DNA from: Beijerinckia sp. 28-YEA-48
Lineage (GTDB): Bacteria > Pseudomonadota > Alphaproteobacteria > Rhizobiales > Beijerinckiaceae
Length of the DNA: 64,000 nucleotides
NCBI RefSeq assembly: GCF_900104955.1
Contig: NZ_FNSI01000001.1
Location: forward strand, 4,622,001 to 4,686,000
Direction: 5' to 3'
The position numbers were made by a program, and so were the translations under genes. The notes beneath the pieces were generated by a model, which did no database searches, was not told where the DNA came from, and saw only the letters and a list, made by a program, of their open reading frames with translations. This document shows, piece after piece, positions 46,716-54,911 of the stretch. Numbering within the stretch: the first letter of the stretch is position 1; every line of letters starts with the position of its first letter.

Positions 46716-48008
46716 TTACGAGGCTTTACGGCCGCGCAGGCGATACCAGATATGCTTGGCGAAGGCGCGGGCGCGGCGACGGGTAAGCTCGCGCGAGACA
46801 AGCGACTGGAACGACGCATTGGCGTTCTGGGTGCTGATCATCACGTCAGCGATCGGCATGCGGTCGGGCCATAGGCGGTTGATCATCGGGTGATCGGGAA
46901 TGGCGCAGGAATCGACCAGCTTGATACCCTTTTCCGTGGCCAGACGCTGGGTCAGGTCGAGGGTGAAATGCACGCCGGGTGAGAGCGCCGCCAGGCTTTC
47001 ATCATAGGCGACCTTCCAGAAGGCGGCGGTGTCGTCGGCGAAGAGGACGATGCCCATGGCGATGGGTTTGCCGTCGATCTCGAGGCTGTCGACCCAGCAG
47101 CGGCCCTCATGCGCCAGGAGGCGCGTCATGGTGCGGGTGAAGGTGGCGAGCGAGGGATCGCAGAGCAAAGCGGTGTGGCGCTGGCCCTTCCAGCCCTGCG
47201 CTTCCAACGTCAGGAAACGCTCGATGGCGTCGCGCACGTCTTCCGGCTCGCGGGCCGAAACATAGGTCAGCGTGCCTTTGTCTTCGAGGCGATGGCGCTG
47301 TCGGCGCAACTCCTTGCGGCGTTTGGCTGGCATGGCCGCCTCAAGCAGGCGATGGTTGTCCATGCCGCCGTGCAGCACCGCCCGGTGATGCTTGTCGAAG
47401 TGATGATATTGCAGCCGCCGCGCTTGGGCGTGCGACTGTAACAAGCGCGCCGTTTCCGTCGCGGTCGGGACGGAGGGGAACAGCATTGCCGAGACATTCG
47501 GCCAGACAGCCGCCATCCAGCGATGCATGAGGTCCAGCGCCTCGAAGCCGAAAGTCCTGTCGAGCAAGGGCGTGCCGAGCGCCATTTGCGGGGGCCGCCA
47601 GGATTTGACGACGGCGTGGCGGCCGCGCTTGGGCATGTGCACGGGACACAGGCCGATGAGGCGACCCGGCACAGCGCCGGGGCGCGGATCGTGGACGACG
47701 AGGAACATCGGTCGCTGCGACTCGGGGAAATGCTGTGCGGCGGACGTGGCGAAGGCTGGTTCGATGAAAATATTGCGGTCGAGGGCCCGACGGGCGAGAT
47801 CGTCCCATTCGCTCACGATGTTCATCGCCTGCGTCCAGTCGATCAGATCGACGTGGGTCGGCTTGGCGGCGGGGCTGCTGGCGCGCTCGAGCAGCAGCGG
47901 CGTGGCGGTCGCCCGGCCAAAATCGGCAATCGTCAGATTGGTGGCCAAGGACGCCGTCGCCGCTGATCGGCGCCGCCTGATCCCGAAGGGAAGCGAATCT
48001 GCACCCAT
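46716..48008 (-). CDS. GNAT acyltransferase of the CelD/FemAB-like type
   Basis: A 430-residue protein of the Acetyltransf_6 group found in polysaccharide or cellulose-linked loci. The N-terminal half has an irregular fold with RPMFLVVHDPRPGAVPGRLI. The C-terminal half carries KRRKELRRQRHRLEDKGTLT and LEAQGWKGQRHTALLCDPSL, and ends in a basic tail. The ATG at 48006-48008 with GGAG six bases upstream is preferred over 48107. No sugar gene is adjacent. The acceptor is unknown. Confidence 0.85.
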   Translation of the reverse strand: MGADSLPFGIRRRRSAATASLATNLTIADFGRATATPLLLERASSPAAKPTHVDLIDWTQAMNIVSEWDDLARRALDRNIFIEPAFATSAAQHFPESQRPMFLVVHDPRPGAVPGRLIGLCPVHMPKRGRHAVVKSWRPPQMALGTPLLDRTFGFEALDLMHRWMAAVWPNVSAMLFPSVPTATETARLLQSHAQARRLQYHHFDKHHRAVLHGGMDNHRLLEAAMPAKRRKELRRQRHRLEDKGTLTYVSAREPEDVRDAIERFLTLEAQGWKGQRHTALLCDPSLATFTRTMTRLLAHEGRCWVDSLEIDGKPIAMGIVLFADDTAAFWKVAYDESLAALSPGVHFTLDLTQRLATEKGIKLVDSCAIPDHPMINRLWPDRMPIADVMISTQNANASFQSLVSRELTRRRARAFAKHIWYRLRGRKAS

Positions 48009-48158
48009 ACCCAACTCCGCCGGGCTACCCGGCGCCCCCACGTTGAACTTGGACAGGTCGTGCCATTTTGGCACGGATGCTGTGTATAAACGTCGTTCAC
48101 CGAACAAAGGGACAAGAACCGGGCCAATGATCGGGGAAAGGTCCGGTGTTGGTTAAAA

Positions 48159-49322
48159 TCAGCGCAATAGGCCGCCGGGACGGGGATTCAGGGGATTGTC
48201 GGCGGTTGCCGCCGCATCGGGCGTATCGATCCGGGATTCGCCCGAAAAGGCGGCGAACAGGCCGCGCAGGTGGTCGGGCTCGAGATCGCGGACGATGAAG
48301 ACGATGCGCGTCGAATGATCGTCGTCGGGCCAGCGGTCGAGCCGCTGCGGCGGATGGAAGACGTGCTGCACGCCGTGGATCACCACCGGCCGGTTGGGAT
48401 CGTCGCTGAGCGCCAGGATGCCTTTCACGCGCAACAGATTGGGGCCGTGAATCTGGCGCAGCATTTCGATGAAGGTGTCGAAGGCGCCGGGCGCCAGTGC
48501 GGCGGGGCTGGTCAGGCAGAAAGCGCGGATGCTGGCGTCGTGACGATTCACATCGTGGCGATGATGGGCATGATCATGCGCGTGGCCGTGATCATGGTGA
48601 TGATGATCGTGGTCGTGATGATCCGATTCGGCCGCGTGTGTCTCGGCGTTCAGCCATTTGGTGACGTCAGGATGTTTGGACTTCGGGTTCCACAAGCCGG
48701 TGTCGAACAGATTGGCGGCCTTGGCCTCGTTCACATCGATGATCGTGGCGAAGGGTGCCAGCCGGCGCAGGCGCTCGGTGATGTCAGCGCGTGCCGCCTG
48801 ACTGGCGATGTCGCCTTTGGTCAGCACGATGCGGTCGGCGACGGCGGCCTGCTTCACCGCTTCGATATGATTGTCGAGGGTCAATGCGCCATTGACGGCG
48901 TCGACGGTGGTGATGATCCCCTGCAGGCGGAAGCGCAGCATCAGATAGGGATGGTACATAATCGTGTGCAGCACCGGCGCTGGATCGGCGAGGCCGGTGG
49001 TCTCGATGACGATGCGCGCGAACGGTTTCAGGCGGCCGTTGTCGAGGCGTTTGAGAATATCTTCGAGCGTCGAGACGAGATCGCCACGGATCGTGCAGCA
49101 CAGGCAGCCCGAGGCCATCATCAGCATGTCGCCGTCGATCTTCTCGACGAGCAGATGATCGAGACCGATCTCGCCGAACTCGTTGATGATGACGAGCGTG
49201 TCGGCGAGCGCTGGATCGCGCAACAGCCGGTTGAGCAGAGTGGTCTTGCCGGAGCCGAGGAAGCCGGTCAGGACGGTAAGGGGAACCGGAGGCGGCGGAC
49301 GGCGCTGGAGAGCTGAGGTCAT
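48159..49322 (-). CDS. COG0523 GTPase, CobW/metallochaperone type
   Basis: A 387-residue G3E GTPase. The P-loop is GFLGSGKTTLLNRLL, and the metal site is Cys73, Cys75 and Cys76 in the family motif GCLCCT. NKxD appears as LTKGD. A His/Asp-rich loop at about 227-260 (HDHDHHHHDHGHAHDHAHHR) should bind zinc or another transition metal. It may be a zinc chaperone (ZigA/Yjia-like) or CobW. cobS-cobT lie 5 kb away, which is too far to decide. There is no upstream Zur-type box that I can recognise. It follows the D,D-carboxypeptidase gene by 10 bases. Confidence 0.9.
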   Translation of the reverse strand: MTSALQRRPPPPVPLTVLTGFLGSGKTTLLNRLLRDPALADTLVIINEFGEIGLDHLLVEKIDGDMLMMASGCLCCTIRGDLVSTLEDILKRLDNGRLKPFARIVIETTGLADPAPVLHTIMYHPYLMLRFRLQGIITTVDAVNGALTLDNHIEAVKQAAVADRIVLTKGDIASQAARADITERLRRLAPFATIIDVNEAKAANLFDTGLWNPKSKHPDVTKWLNAETHAAESDHHDHDHHHHDHGHAHDHAHHRHDVNRHDASIRAFCLTSPAALAPGAFDTFIEMLRQIHGPNLLRVKGILALSDDPNRPVVIHGVQHVFHPPQRLDRWPDDDHSTRIVFIVRDLEPDHLRGLFAAFSGESRIDTPDAAATADNPLNPRPGGLLR

Positions 49323-49332
49323 CTCAGTAAGG

Positions 49333-50877
49333 TCATTCTGCCTTGTCGGTGGCGCGGCTGCTGGCGCTCAGCTGCTTCTTCTTGTCGGCGGTGGTGTTGG
49401 CGGCCGCCGGTTTTGGTTTCTCGGCTTTTTTCTCAGGCTTCTTTCCAGCCTGCGGTTTGGCGCCAGCTTGGGGCTTTGCAGTGGCTTGGGGCTTTGCAGT
49501 GGCTTGGGGCTTCACGCCTTTGGTCTTGTCGACCTTGGCGGATTGCGCGTTGCCCGAGAGGTCGAGCGGCTTGGCGGCCGCTGCTTTGGCGCTGGGCTTG
49601 GCCGGCTTGGCGCCGACTTTCGTCGGTTTCGCCAGCGTTTCGCCGGCCGGTTCGGTGGTCGTTGTCGCGACGGCGCGGCCGCGGCGGCCGGCGTTCTTCT
49701 TGCCACGCGGATTGTCGGCCGCCGGATCGGCGGCCTCGTCATCGTTGGCATGGGCGACAGTGCCGCTCCAGCCCGGCGCACGGCCGAGGTAGATCGGGAT
49801 GGGCTGGAACACCTGGCGCGGCCCCAGATCCATGCCGGAGCTGGCGAAGGCGGCGACGGGCGCCATGGCGCGCGCGCGGTCGGCAGCGAAGAAGGAGGCT
49901 GCGCTGTCGTTCTGATTGGCCGCCGTCGCCTGCGACGGATCGCCAGCGACCGGAATGCCGAAATCTTCCTCGATGCCGCGGTTGCGATTGCGACCGCAGA
50001 TTTCCGGCCGGATGTTCGGCGGGTTCGGGTCCGAGGCATCAGCGAGCGACACGACATTGCCGCCGCCGCTGGTCTGGCCCATGAAAGCGGCGTCGAGCAT
50101 CGACATCACTTTCAGAGTGCGGGCCTTCGCATTGGGCGAGCCCATGACGACGGCGATGAGACGACGGCCGCCGCGCGTCGCACTGGCGACGACATTGAAG
50201 CCCGAGGCACAGACGAAGCCCGTCTTCATGCCGTCGGCGCCGGGATAGCGGCCGAGCATGCCGTTATGATTGGTGATGATCGTGCGGCCGAGCTGCAACG
50301 CACCGATGCTGTAGAGGTCGCGGTGCTCGGGGAAGTCGCGATAGAGCGCGCGGCCGAGGATCGCCATGTCGCGGGCGGAGCTATAATGATCGTCGTTATA
50401 CAAGCCGTTCGGATTGACGAAATGCGATTCGCGCATGCCGAGCTGGCGCGCCACCGAATTCATTTCGGCGGCGAAGGCCGGCACGGAGCCCGCCACGCCT
50501 TCGGCGACGGTGACGGATACGTCGTTGGCCGATTTGACCATGATGATCTTCAGCGCATTGTCGAGCGTGACCTCGGTGCCGGGCTTAAAGCCCATTTTCG
50601 AGGGCTGCATCCGCGCCGCGCGATTGGACACCACCATCGGTGTGTCGAGCGACATGCGCCCGTCGCGCACCGCCTTGAGGGCGACATAGACGGTCATCAG
50701 CTTGGTGGTGGACGCTGGATACCAGGGGCGGGTCGCGTCTTCCTGGTAGAGGACTTCGCCGGATGCGGCGTCGATGACGAGCGCCGGGGTGGCAGAAGCG
50801 GGGGAGAACTGGGCGGAAGACAGTGAGCCGGAGAAGCAGGTGAGAAGGCCCACGATCGCAAAAGTGATGCGTTTCAT
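49333..50877 (-). CDS. D-alanyl-D-alanine carboxypeptidase with Lys/Ala/Pro-rich tail
   Basis: A 514-residue low-molecular-weight penicillin-binding protein. The signal peptide ends near SLSSA-Q. The catalytic SxxK is Ser56-Thr-Thr-Lys59 in PASTTKLMT, SxN is Ser116-Ala-Asn118, and KTG begins at Lys218. The catalytic domain covers about 25-280. The C-terminal tail (from about 390) is Lys/Ala/Pro-rich, with repeats of KPQATA/KPQAGA that suit wall contact. It trims pentapeptides in the periplasm. The tail repeats are also tandem in DNA. Confidence 0.93.
   Translation of the reverse strand: MKRITFAIVGLLTCFSGSLSSAQFSPASATPALVIDAASGEVLYQEDATRPWYPASTTKLMTVYVALKAVRDGRMSLDTPMVVSNRAARMQPSKMGFKPGTEVTLDNALKIIMVKSANDVSVTVAEGVAGSVPAFAAEMNSVARQLGMRESHFVNPNGLYNDDHYSSARDMAILGRALYRDFPEHRDLYSIGALQLGRTIITNHNGMLGRYPGADGMKTGFVCASGFNVVASATRGGRRLIAVVMGSPNAKARTLKVMSMLDAAFMGQTSGGGNVVSLADASDPNPPNIRPEICGRNRNRGIEEDFGIPVAGDPSQATAANQNDSAASFFAADRARAMAPVAAFASSGMDLGPRQVFQPIPIYLGRAPGWSGTVAHANDDEAADPAADNPRGKKNAGRRGRAVATTTTEPAGETLAKPTKVGAKPAKPSAKAAAAKPLDLSGNAQSAKVDKTKGVKPQATAKPQATAKPQAGAKPQAGKKPEKKAEKPKPAAANTTADKKKQLSASSRATDKAE
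49466..49513. repeat. 18-bp tandem repeat in the carboxypeptidase tail
   Basis: The unit GCTTGGGGCTTTGCAGTG occurs at 49466-49483 and 49484-49501, with a partial third copy after that. It encodes the repeating KPQATA residues in the minus-strand gene. Copy number may vary between strains. Confidence 0.85.
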
Positions 50878-51092
50878 TCAGGGATCCGAATCGCAATGTT
50901 GGACGGGGGCCGAACAGCCTGAAAGCCTGTCCTAATCCCGAACATCTTAAAATGAAAGTCGGGCCACAGCGATCCGACAACGGCTGGCATGAGGCGGGAT
51001 CGGCCGCGTCATACAGGTCAGCTTTGTAATTGCTGTCCAAACTGTGGCCGATTTGCGTATATTGACCGGGAATATGCCTGAGGAGGCCTGAA

Positions 51093-52259
51093 ATGAGTGC
51101 GGCAATCGTGGGGTGGGCGCATCTGCCGTTTGGCAAGCATGATGCGGAAACGGTCGAAAGCCTGGTGGTTCGGGCGGCTTCCGAGGCTTTGGCCCATGCC
51201 GGCGTGCCGGCGGAGGCGATCGACGAGATCTTCCTGGGGCATTTCAACGCTGGCTTCAGCGCGCAGGATTTTACCGCCTCGCTGGTGCTGCAGGCCGATC
51301 CCGGCCTGCGCTTCAAGCCGACGACGCGGGTGGAAAACGCCTGCGCCACCGGTTCGGCTGCGGTCCACACCGCCATCCGCTCGATCGAGGCGGGCCGGGC
51401 CAAGCTGACCCTGGTGGTCGGCGTCGAGCAGATGACCCGCACGCCGCCGGCCGAGATCGGCCGCAACCTGCTGCGCGCCTCCTATCTGCCCGAGGATGGC
51501 GATATTCCAGCTGGCTTCGCCGGCGTTTTCGGCAAGATCGCTGAAGCCTATTATCAGGCCTATGGCGATCAGTCGGATGCTTTGGCGATGATCGCGGCGA
51601 AGAATCACGCCAATGGCGTCGCCAATCCCTATGCGCAGATGCGCAAGGATCTGGGCTTTGCCTTCTGCCGGCAGGAAAGCGACAAAAATCCCTTCGTCGC
51701 CGGTCCGCTCAAGCGCACCGATTGCTCGCTGGTTTCCGATGGCGCGGCGGCACTGGTCATCGCCGATCTTGAAACCGCGCAGACGATGCCGCGCGCCGTC
51801 GCCTTCCGCGCCACGCAGCATGTGCAGGATTTCCTGCCGCGCGCCCATCGCGACATCATCGCCTTCGAGGGCTGCGCGCTGGCTTGGCGCAAGGCGCTGG
51901 AAGAGGCGCGGATCGGTCTCTCCGATCTGTCCTTCGTCGAGACCCATGATTGTTTCACCATTGCCGAATTGATCGAATACGAAGCGATGGGCCTGACCAA
52001 GCCGGGGCAGGGCGCGCGCGCCGTTGCCGATGGCATCACGGCGAAAACCGGCAAGCTGCCGGTCAATCCGTCCGGTGGATTGAAGGCCAAGGGCCATCCG
52101 ATCGGCGCCACCGGCGTGTCGATGCATGCGCTGACGGCGATGCAATTGTGCGGTGAGGCCGGCGACATGCAGATCGATGGGGCCAAGCTCGGTGGCATTT
52201 TCAACATGGGCGGCGCCGCCGTCGCCAATTATGTCAGCATTCTGGAGCGGGTCAGGTGA
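51093..52259 (+). CDS. Thiolase family protein (SCP-x/acetyl-CoA acetyltransferase-like)
   Basis: A 388-residue thiolase-superfamily enzyme. The acylation Cys is Cys84 in NACATGSAAVHTA. The HDC motif lies in VETHDCFTIAELI and the second active-site block is GLKAKGHPIGATGVSMHAL. The pattern with HDCF rather than NEAF marks the SCP2/archaeal-like thiolase branch, not the classical biosynthetic type. GAGGAGG stands before the ATG at 51093. The acyl substrate is unknown. Its stop overlaps the start of a small exported protein. Confidence 0.9.
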   Translation: MSAAIVGWAHLPFGKHDAETVESLVVRAASEALAHAGVPAEAIDEIFLGHFNAGFSAQDFTASLVLQADPGLRFKPTTRVENACATGSAAVHTAIRSIEAGRAKLTLVVGVEQMTRTPPAEIGRNLLRASYLPEDGDIPAGFAGVFGKIAEAYYQAYGDQSDALAMIAAKNHANGVANPYAQMRKDLGFAFCRQESDKNPFVAGPLKRTDCSLVSDGAAALVIADLETAQTMPRAVAFRATQHVQDFLPRAHRDIIAFEGCALAWRKALEEARIGLSDLSFVETHDCFTIAELIEYEAMGLTKPGQGARAVADGITAKTGKLPVNPSGGLKAKGHPIGATGVSMHALTAMQLCGEAGDMQIDGAKLGGIFNMGGAAVANYVSILERVR

Positions 52260-52573
52260 GACTATGGATTAGCGCGGCGCTTGCCGCGCTTGTCGTATCA
52301 TCATCGGCCTGGGCGCAGACCATGCCGAACCTGCCGCCCGGCACGTTCGATTTTTGTCCGCGCCCGGTGCGCCCGGTCTGTGTCGATGACAACGATACCT
52401 ATACCAAGCCGGCGTCGCGCAAAGCCTGCGACGAGGAGATGGCGCGTTTCGTCAAGGCGACGTTCGACTATCGCACGTGCCTGACGATCCAGATGGAGAA
52501 CGTCATCCGCGAGACCAACAAGCTTGCCGAAAAATTCCGCTGCAAGGCGGACGGCAAGCGCACTTGCGGGTGA
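52256..52573 (+). CDS. Small exported cysteine-containing protein
   Basis: A 105-residue protein. Its signal peptide (MRLWISAALAALVVSSSAWA) ends at AWA-Q. The mature part has six cysteines, as expected for disulfides in the periplasm (PGTFDFCPRP, RPVCVDDND, FDYRTCLTI). The GTG start overlaps the thiolase TGA. No family is recognised. Coupling to a cytosolic thiolase is probably positional rather than functional. It faces the convergent BolA gene. Confidence 0.75.
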   Translation: MRLWISAALAALVVSSSAWAQTMPNLPPGTFDFCPRPVRPVCVDDNDTYTKPASRKACDEEMARFVKATFDYRTCLTIQMENVIRETNKLAEKFRCKADGKRTCG

Positions 52574-52598
52574 GCGTTCGCGAAATTATTCGCGAATA

Positions 52599-52877
52599 TT
52601 ATTCCCCCGGCGCTCTGGCTTCGATGGCGAGCGCGTGAACGCCGTCGTTCAGTTCCTGCGCCAGGGCCTCGTTGACCAGGCGATGGCGCTGCAGGCGTGA
52701 TTTGCCGGCGAAGGCCGCGGCGGTGACGCGCACCGTGAAATGGGTTTCGCCGCGCGGTTCGACGCCACCGGGATGCAACATATGCCCGGCGTGTTTCGCG
52801 GAATCGTCGATGACGTCGAGGGACACCGGCGCGAGCGCAGCGGTGAGTTTCGCGACCATCGTTTCCTTAACCGTCAC
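52599..52877 (-). CDS. BolA family protein, second copy
   Basis: A 92-residue BolA homologue. The conserved core is HFTVRVTAAAFAGKSRLQRH, with RLVNEALAQELNDGVHALAI. Before it is the longer loop with HAGHMLHPGGVEPRGE typical of BolA1-type proteins, with the conserved His. It diverges from the J-domain gene and lies near cobS-cobT, as in other Alphaproteobacteria. The copy at 5776 beside grxD is shorter in that loop. The role may be iron-sulfur handling or stress morphology. Confidence 0.9.
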   Translation of the reverse strand: MTVKETMVAKLTAALAPVSLDVIDDSAKHAGHMLHPGGVEPRGETHFTVRVTAAAFAGKSRLQRHRLVNEALAQELNDGVHALAIEARAPGE

Positions 52878-53069
52878 TTCGTATCTCCATTCTAGGGTCT
52901 GGTGTTTCGCTCAGGCCGGCGTCTCAGGTCGGGCGTCGCGGGAAAATGTAGCAGAGGAGCTCGTCATTTTTGCATCCCTGCTTTGCCTTTTTCGCAGCGC
53001 AACACCATTTATTGCTTCCGGGCCCGACAGTGCTTGCCGCAGCCCCTCCACGTACCTAATGTTTCGAGC

Positions 53070-53672
53070 ATGAATCTCAATTCGCCACTCTTCGATCGGA
53101 TCAGGACTAAGGCGGAAGCGCCAGCGCGGCCGGCTGAGCCGGCGCGTATCCGTTGCGACCATCCTGGGTGCGATCTCCCGGGCGACCACCGGGCCCCGAT
53201 GGGGCGCGACCGGGAGGGACAGTACTTCTGTTTCTGCATGAACCATGTCCGCGAGTACAACAATTCCTATAACTATTTCAAAGGGATGACCGACGACGAT
53301 GTCGCCCGGTACCAGAAGGAGGCGATCATTGGCCATCGCCCGACCTGGACCATGGGCGCCAAGGGCGGCGGCAATGGATTTCGTGAGGACGGGGTCGATC
53401 CGACCGGGTTTGTCGACCCGATGGGCCTGTTCCGGGCCCGTGAGCGGGCCCAGGCCGCACCGGCGCGTCCGCGCCTGCCCGTGGCTTCGGCCAAGGCCTT
53501 GGCGGTGATGAATCTTGAAGAATCAGCCGATGCACAAACCGTGCGGGCGCGTTACAAAGAACTGGTCAAACGCCTCCACCCGGACGCCAATGGCGGCGAC
53601 CGGTCTCGGGAGGACAAATTGCGCGAGATCATCCAGGCCTATAAGCATCTGCGCAGCGTCAAGCTCGCGTAA
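53070..53672 (+). CDS. C-terminal J-domain protein
   Basis: A 200-residue cytosolic protein. The J domain is at the C-terminus (about 140-198) with VRARYKELVKRLHPDANGGD, which contains the HPD motif that stimulates DnaK. The N-terminal part has a Cys/His-bearing block (RCDHPGCDLPGDHRAPMGRD, FCFCMNHVREYN) that may bind metal. The ATG at 53070 is preferred; an upstream in-frame Met at 52902 overlaps the BolA promoter. This gene next to cobS is a common layout in Hyphomicrobiales. The client is unknown. Confidence 0.88.
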   Translation: MNLNSPLFDRIRTKAEAPARPAEPARIRCDHPGCDLPGDHRAPMGRDREGQYFCFCMNHVREYNNSYNYFKGMTDDDVARYQKEAIIGHRPTWTMGAKGGGNGFREDGVDPTGFVDPMGLFRARERAQAAPARPRLPVASAKALAVMNLEESADAQTVRARYKELVKRLHPDANGGDRSREDKLREIIQAYKHLRSVKLA

Positions 53673-53762
53673 GTTTATTGGGACCGCTGGATTTTCCGGC
53701 TCATGGCTTGAGGCCTTTCAGGGTGCGCGCACGCGCCATTAGCGTGCGGCGTTGGAGGAATG

Positions 53763-54749
53763 ATGCAAGCGGATACGAAAGAAGCGAACGGCCTGCCCGA
53801 TATCAAGGTTTCCGTGCGCCAGTTGTTCAATATCGATTCCGACATGGAAGTGCCGGCCTATTCGACGTCCAACTCTTATGTGCCGGACCTCGATGAGGAT
53901 TACATCTTCGACCGACCGACCACCCTGGCCATTCTCGCTGGCTTTGCCCGCAACCGCCGTGTCATCGTCACCGGCTACCACGGGACCGGCAAGTCGACCC
54001 ATATCGAGCAGGTCGCCGCGCGCCTTAACTGGCCGTGCGTGCGGATCAACCTCGATAGCCACGTCTCCCGTATCGATCTCGTCGGCAAGGACGCGATCGT
54101 GCTGAAGGAAGGCAAGCAGGTCACGGAATTCCGCGACGGCATTCTGCCCTGGGCCTATCAGAACAACATCGCGCTCGTGTTCGACGAATATGACGCCGGC
54201 CGCCCGGACGTGATGTTCGTGATCCAGCGCGTGCTCGAATCGTCCGGCCGCCTGACACTGCTCGACCAGAGCCGCGTGATCAGACCTCATCCGGCGTTCC
54301 GCCTGTTCGCCACCGCCAATACGGTGGGTCTCGGTGATACGTCGGGCCTCTATCACGGCACGCAGCAGATCAACCAGGCGCAGATGGATCGCTGGTCGAT
54401 CGTCACCGTGCTCAACTATCTGGCCCACGACAAGGAAGTCGACATCGTGCAGGCGAAGGCGCCGCACTATCGCGACAAGGAAGGCCGCGAGATCGTCAAC
54501 AAGATGGTGCGCGTCGCCGATCTCACCCGGAGCGCCTTCATGGCCGGCGATCTGTCGACGGTGATGAGCCCGCGTACGGTGATCACCTGGGCTGAGAATG
54601 CCGATATCTTCAAGGATGTCGGTTTCGCCTTCCGCCTGACCTTCCTCAACAAGTGCGACGAACTCGAACGCGCCCTCGTCGCCGAGTTCTATCAGCGCGC
54701 CTTCGGACAGGAACTGCCCGAGAGCACGGTGAATGTCGCGCTGAGCTAA
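53763..54749 (+). CDS. cobS: Aerobic cobaltochelatase subunit CobS
   Basis: A 328-residue AAA+ ATPase subunit of the aerobic cobalt chelatase, which with CobT drives CobN to insert cobalt into hydrogenobyrinate diamide. Walker A is [16 protein letters not shown], Walker B is [13 protein letters not shown], and the sensor region is [17 protein letters not shown]. The second of two Met codons (53763) has the better spacing from GGAGGA. It is separated from cobT by a repeat-bearing gap of about 160 bases. Confidence 0.96.
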   Translation: MQADTKEANGLPDIKVSVRQLFNIDSDMEVPAYSTSNSYVPDLDEDYIFDRPTTLAILAGFARNRRVIVTGYHGTGKSTHIEQVAARLNWPCVRINLDSHVSRIDLVGKDAIVLKEGKQVTEFRDGILPWAYQNNIALVFDEYDAGRPDVMFVIQRVLESSGRLTLLDQSRVIRPHPAFRLFATANTVGLGDTSGLYHGTQQINQAQMDRWSIVTVLNYLAHDKEVDIVQAKAPHYRDKEGREIVNKMVRVADLTRSAFMAGDLSTVMSPRTVITWAENADIFKDVGFAFRLTFLNKCDELERALVAEFYQRAFGQELPESTVNVALS

Positions 54750-54755
54750 GGCTCA

Positions 54756-54845
54756 GAGCATTTTCGAGCGAAGCGGACGCCGGTTCGCGTGGAAAATGCA
54801 TCCAGACGAAAACGAGTTTGGTTCTGATTTGATCAGAACCAAATT
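54756..54845. repeat. Palindromic intergenic repeat between cobS and cobT
   Basis: A dyad GCATTTTC (54758-54765) against GAAAATGC (54792-54799) encloses GAGCGAAGCGGACGCCGGTT. A separate perfect hairpin GGTTCTGAT/ATCAGAACC lies at 54820-54840. This is the widespread AGCATTTTC...GAAAATGC element of Hyphomicrobiales and is probably another module of the family seen at 6451 and 36036. Confidence 0.8.
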
Positions 54846-54911
54846 CCAGTCGAGGCGAGAACACAGGGTCCGCACCGTGCTAGGTGCGGGCGGTAATGGG
54901 ATAGCCATTTC

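Noticed and set aside
49183-50826. 547-codon plus-strand frame opposite the GTPase and carboxypeptidase genes
   Set aside because: It spans two real genes on the other strand, and its translation has no domain.
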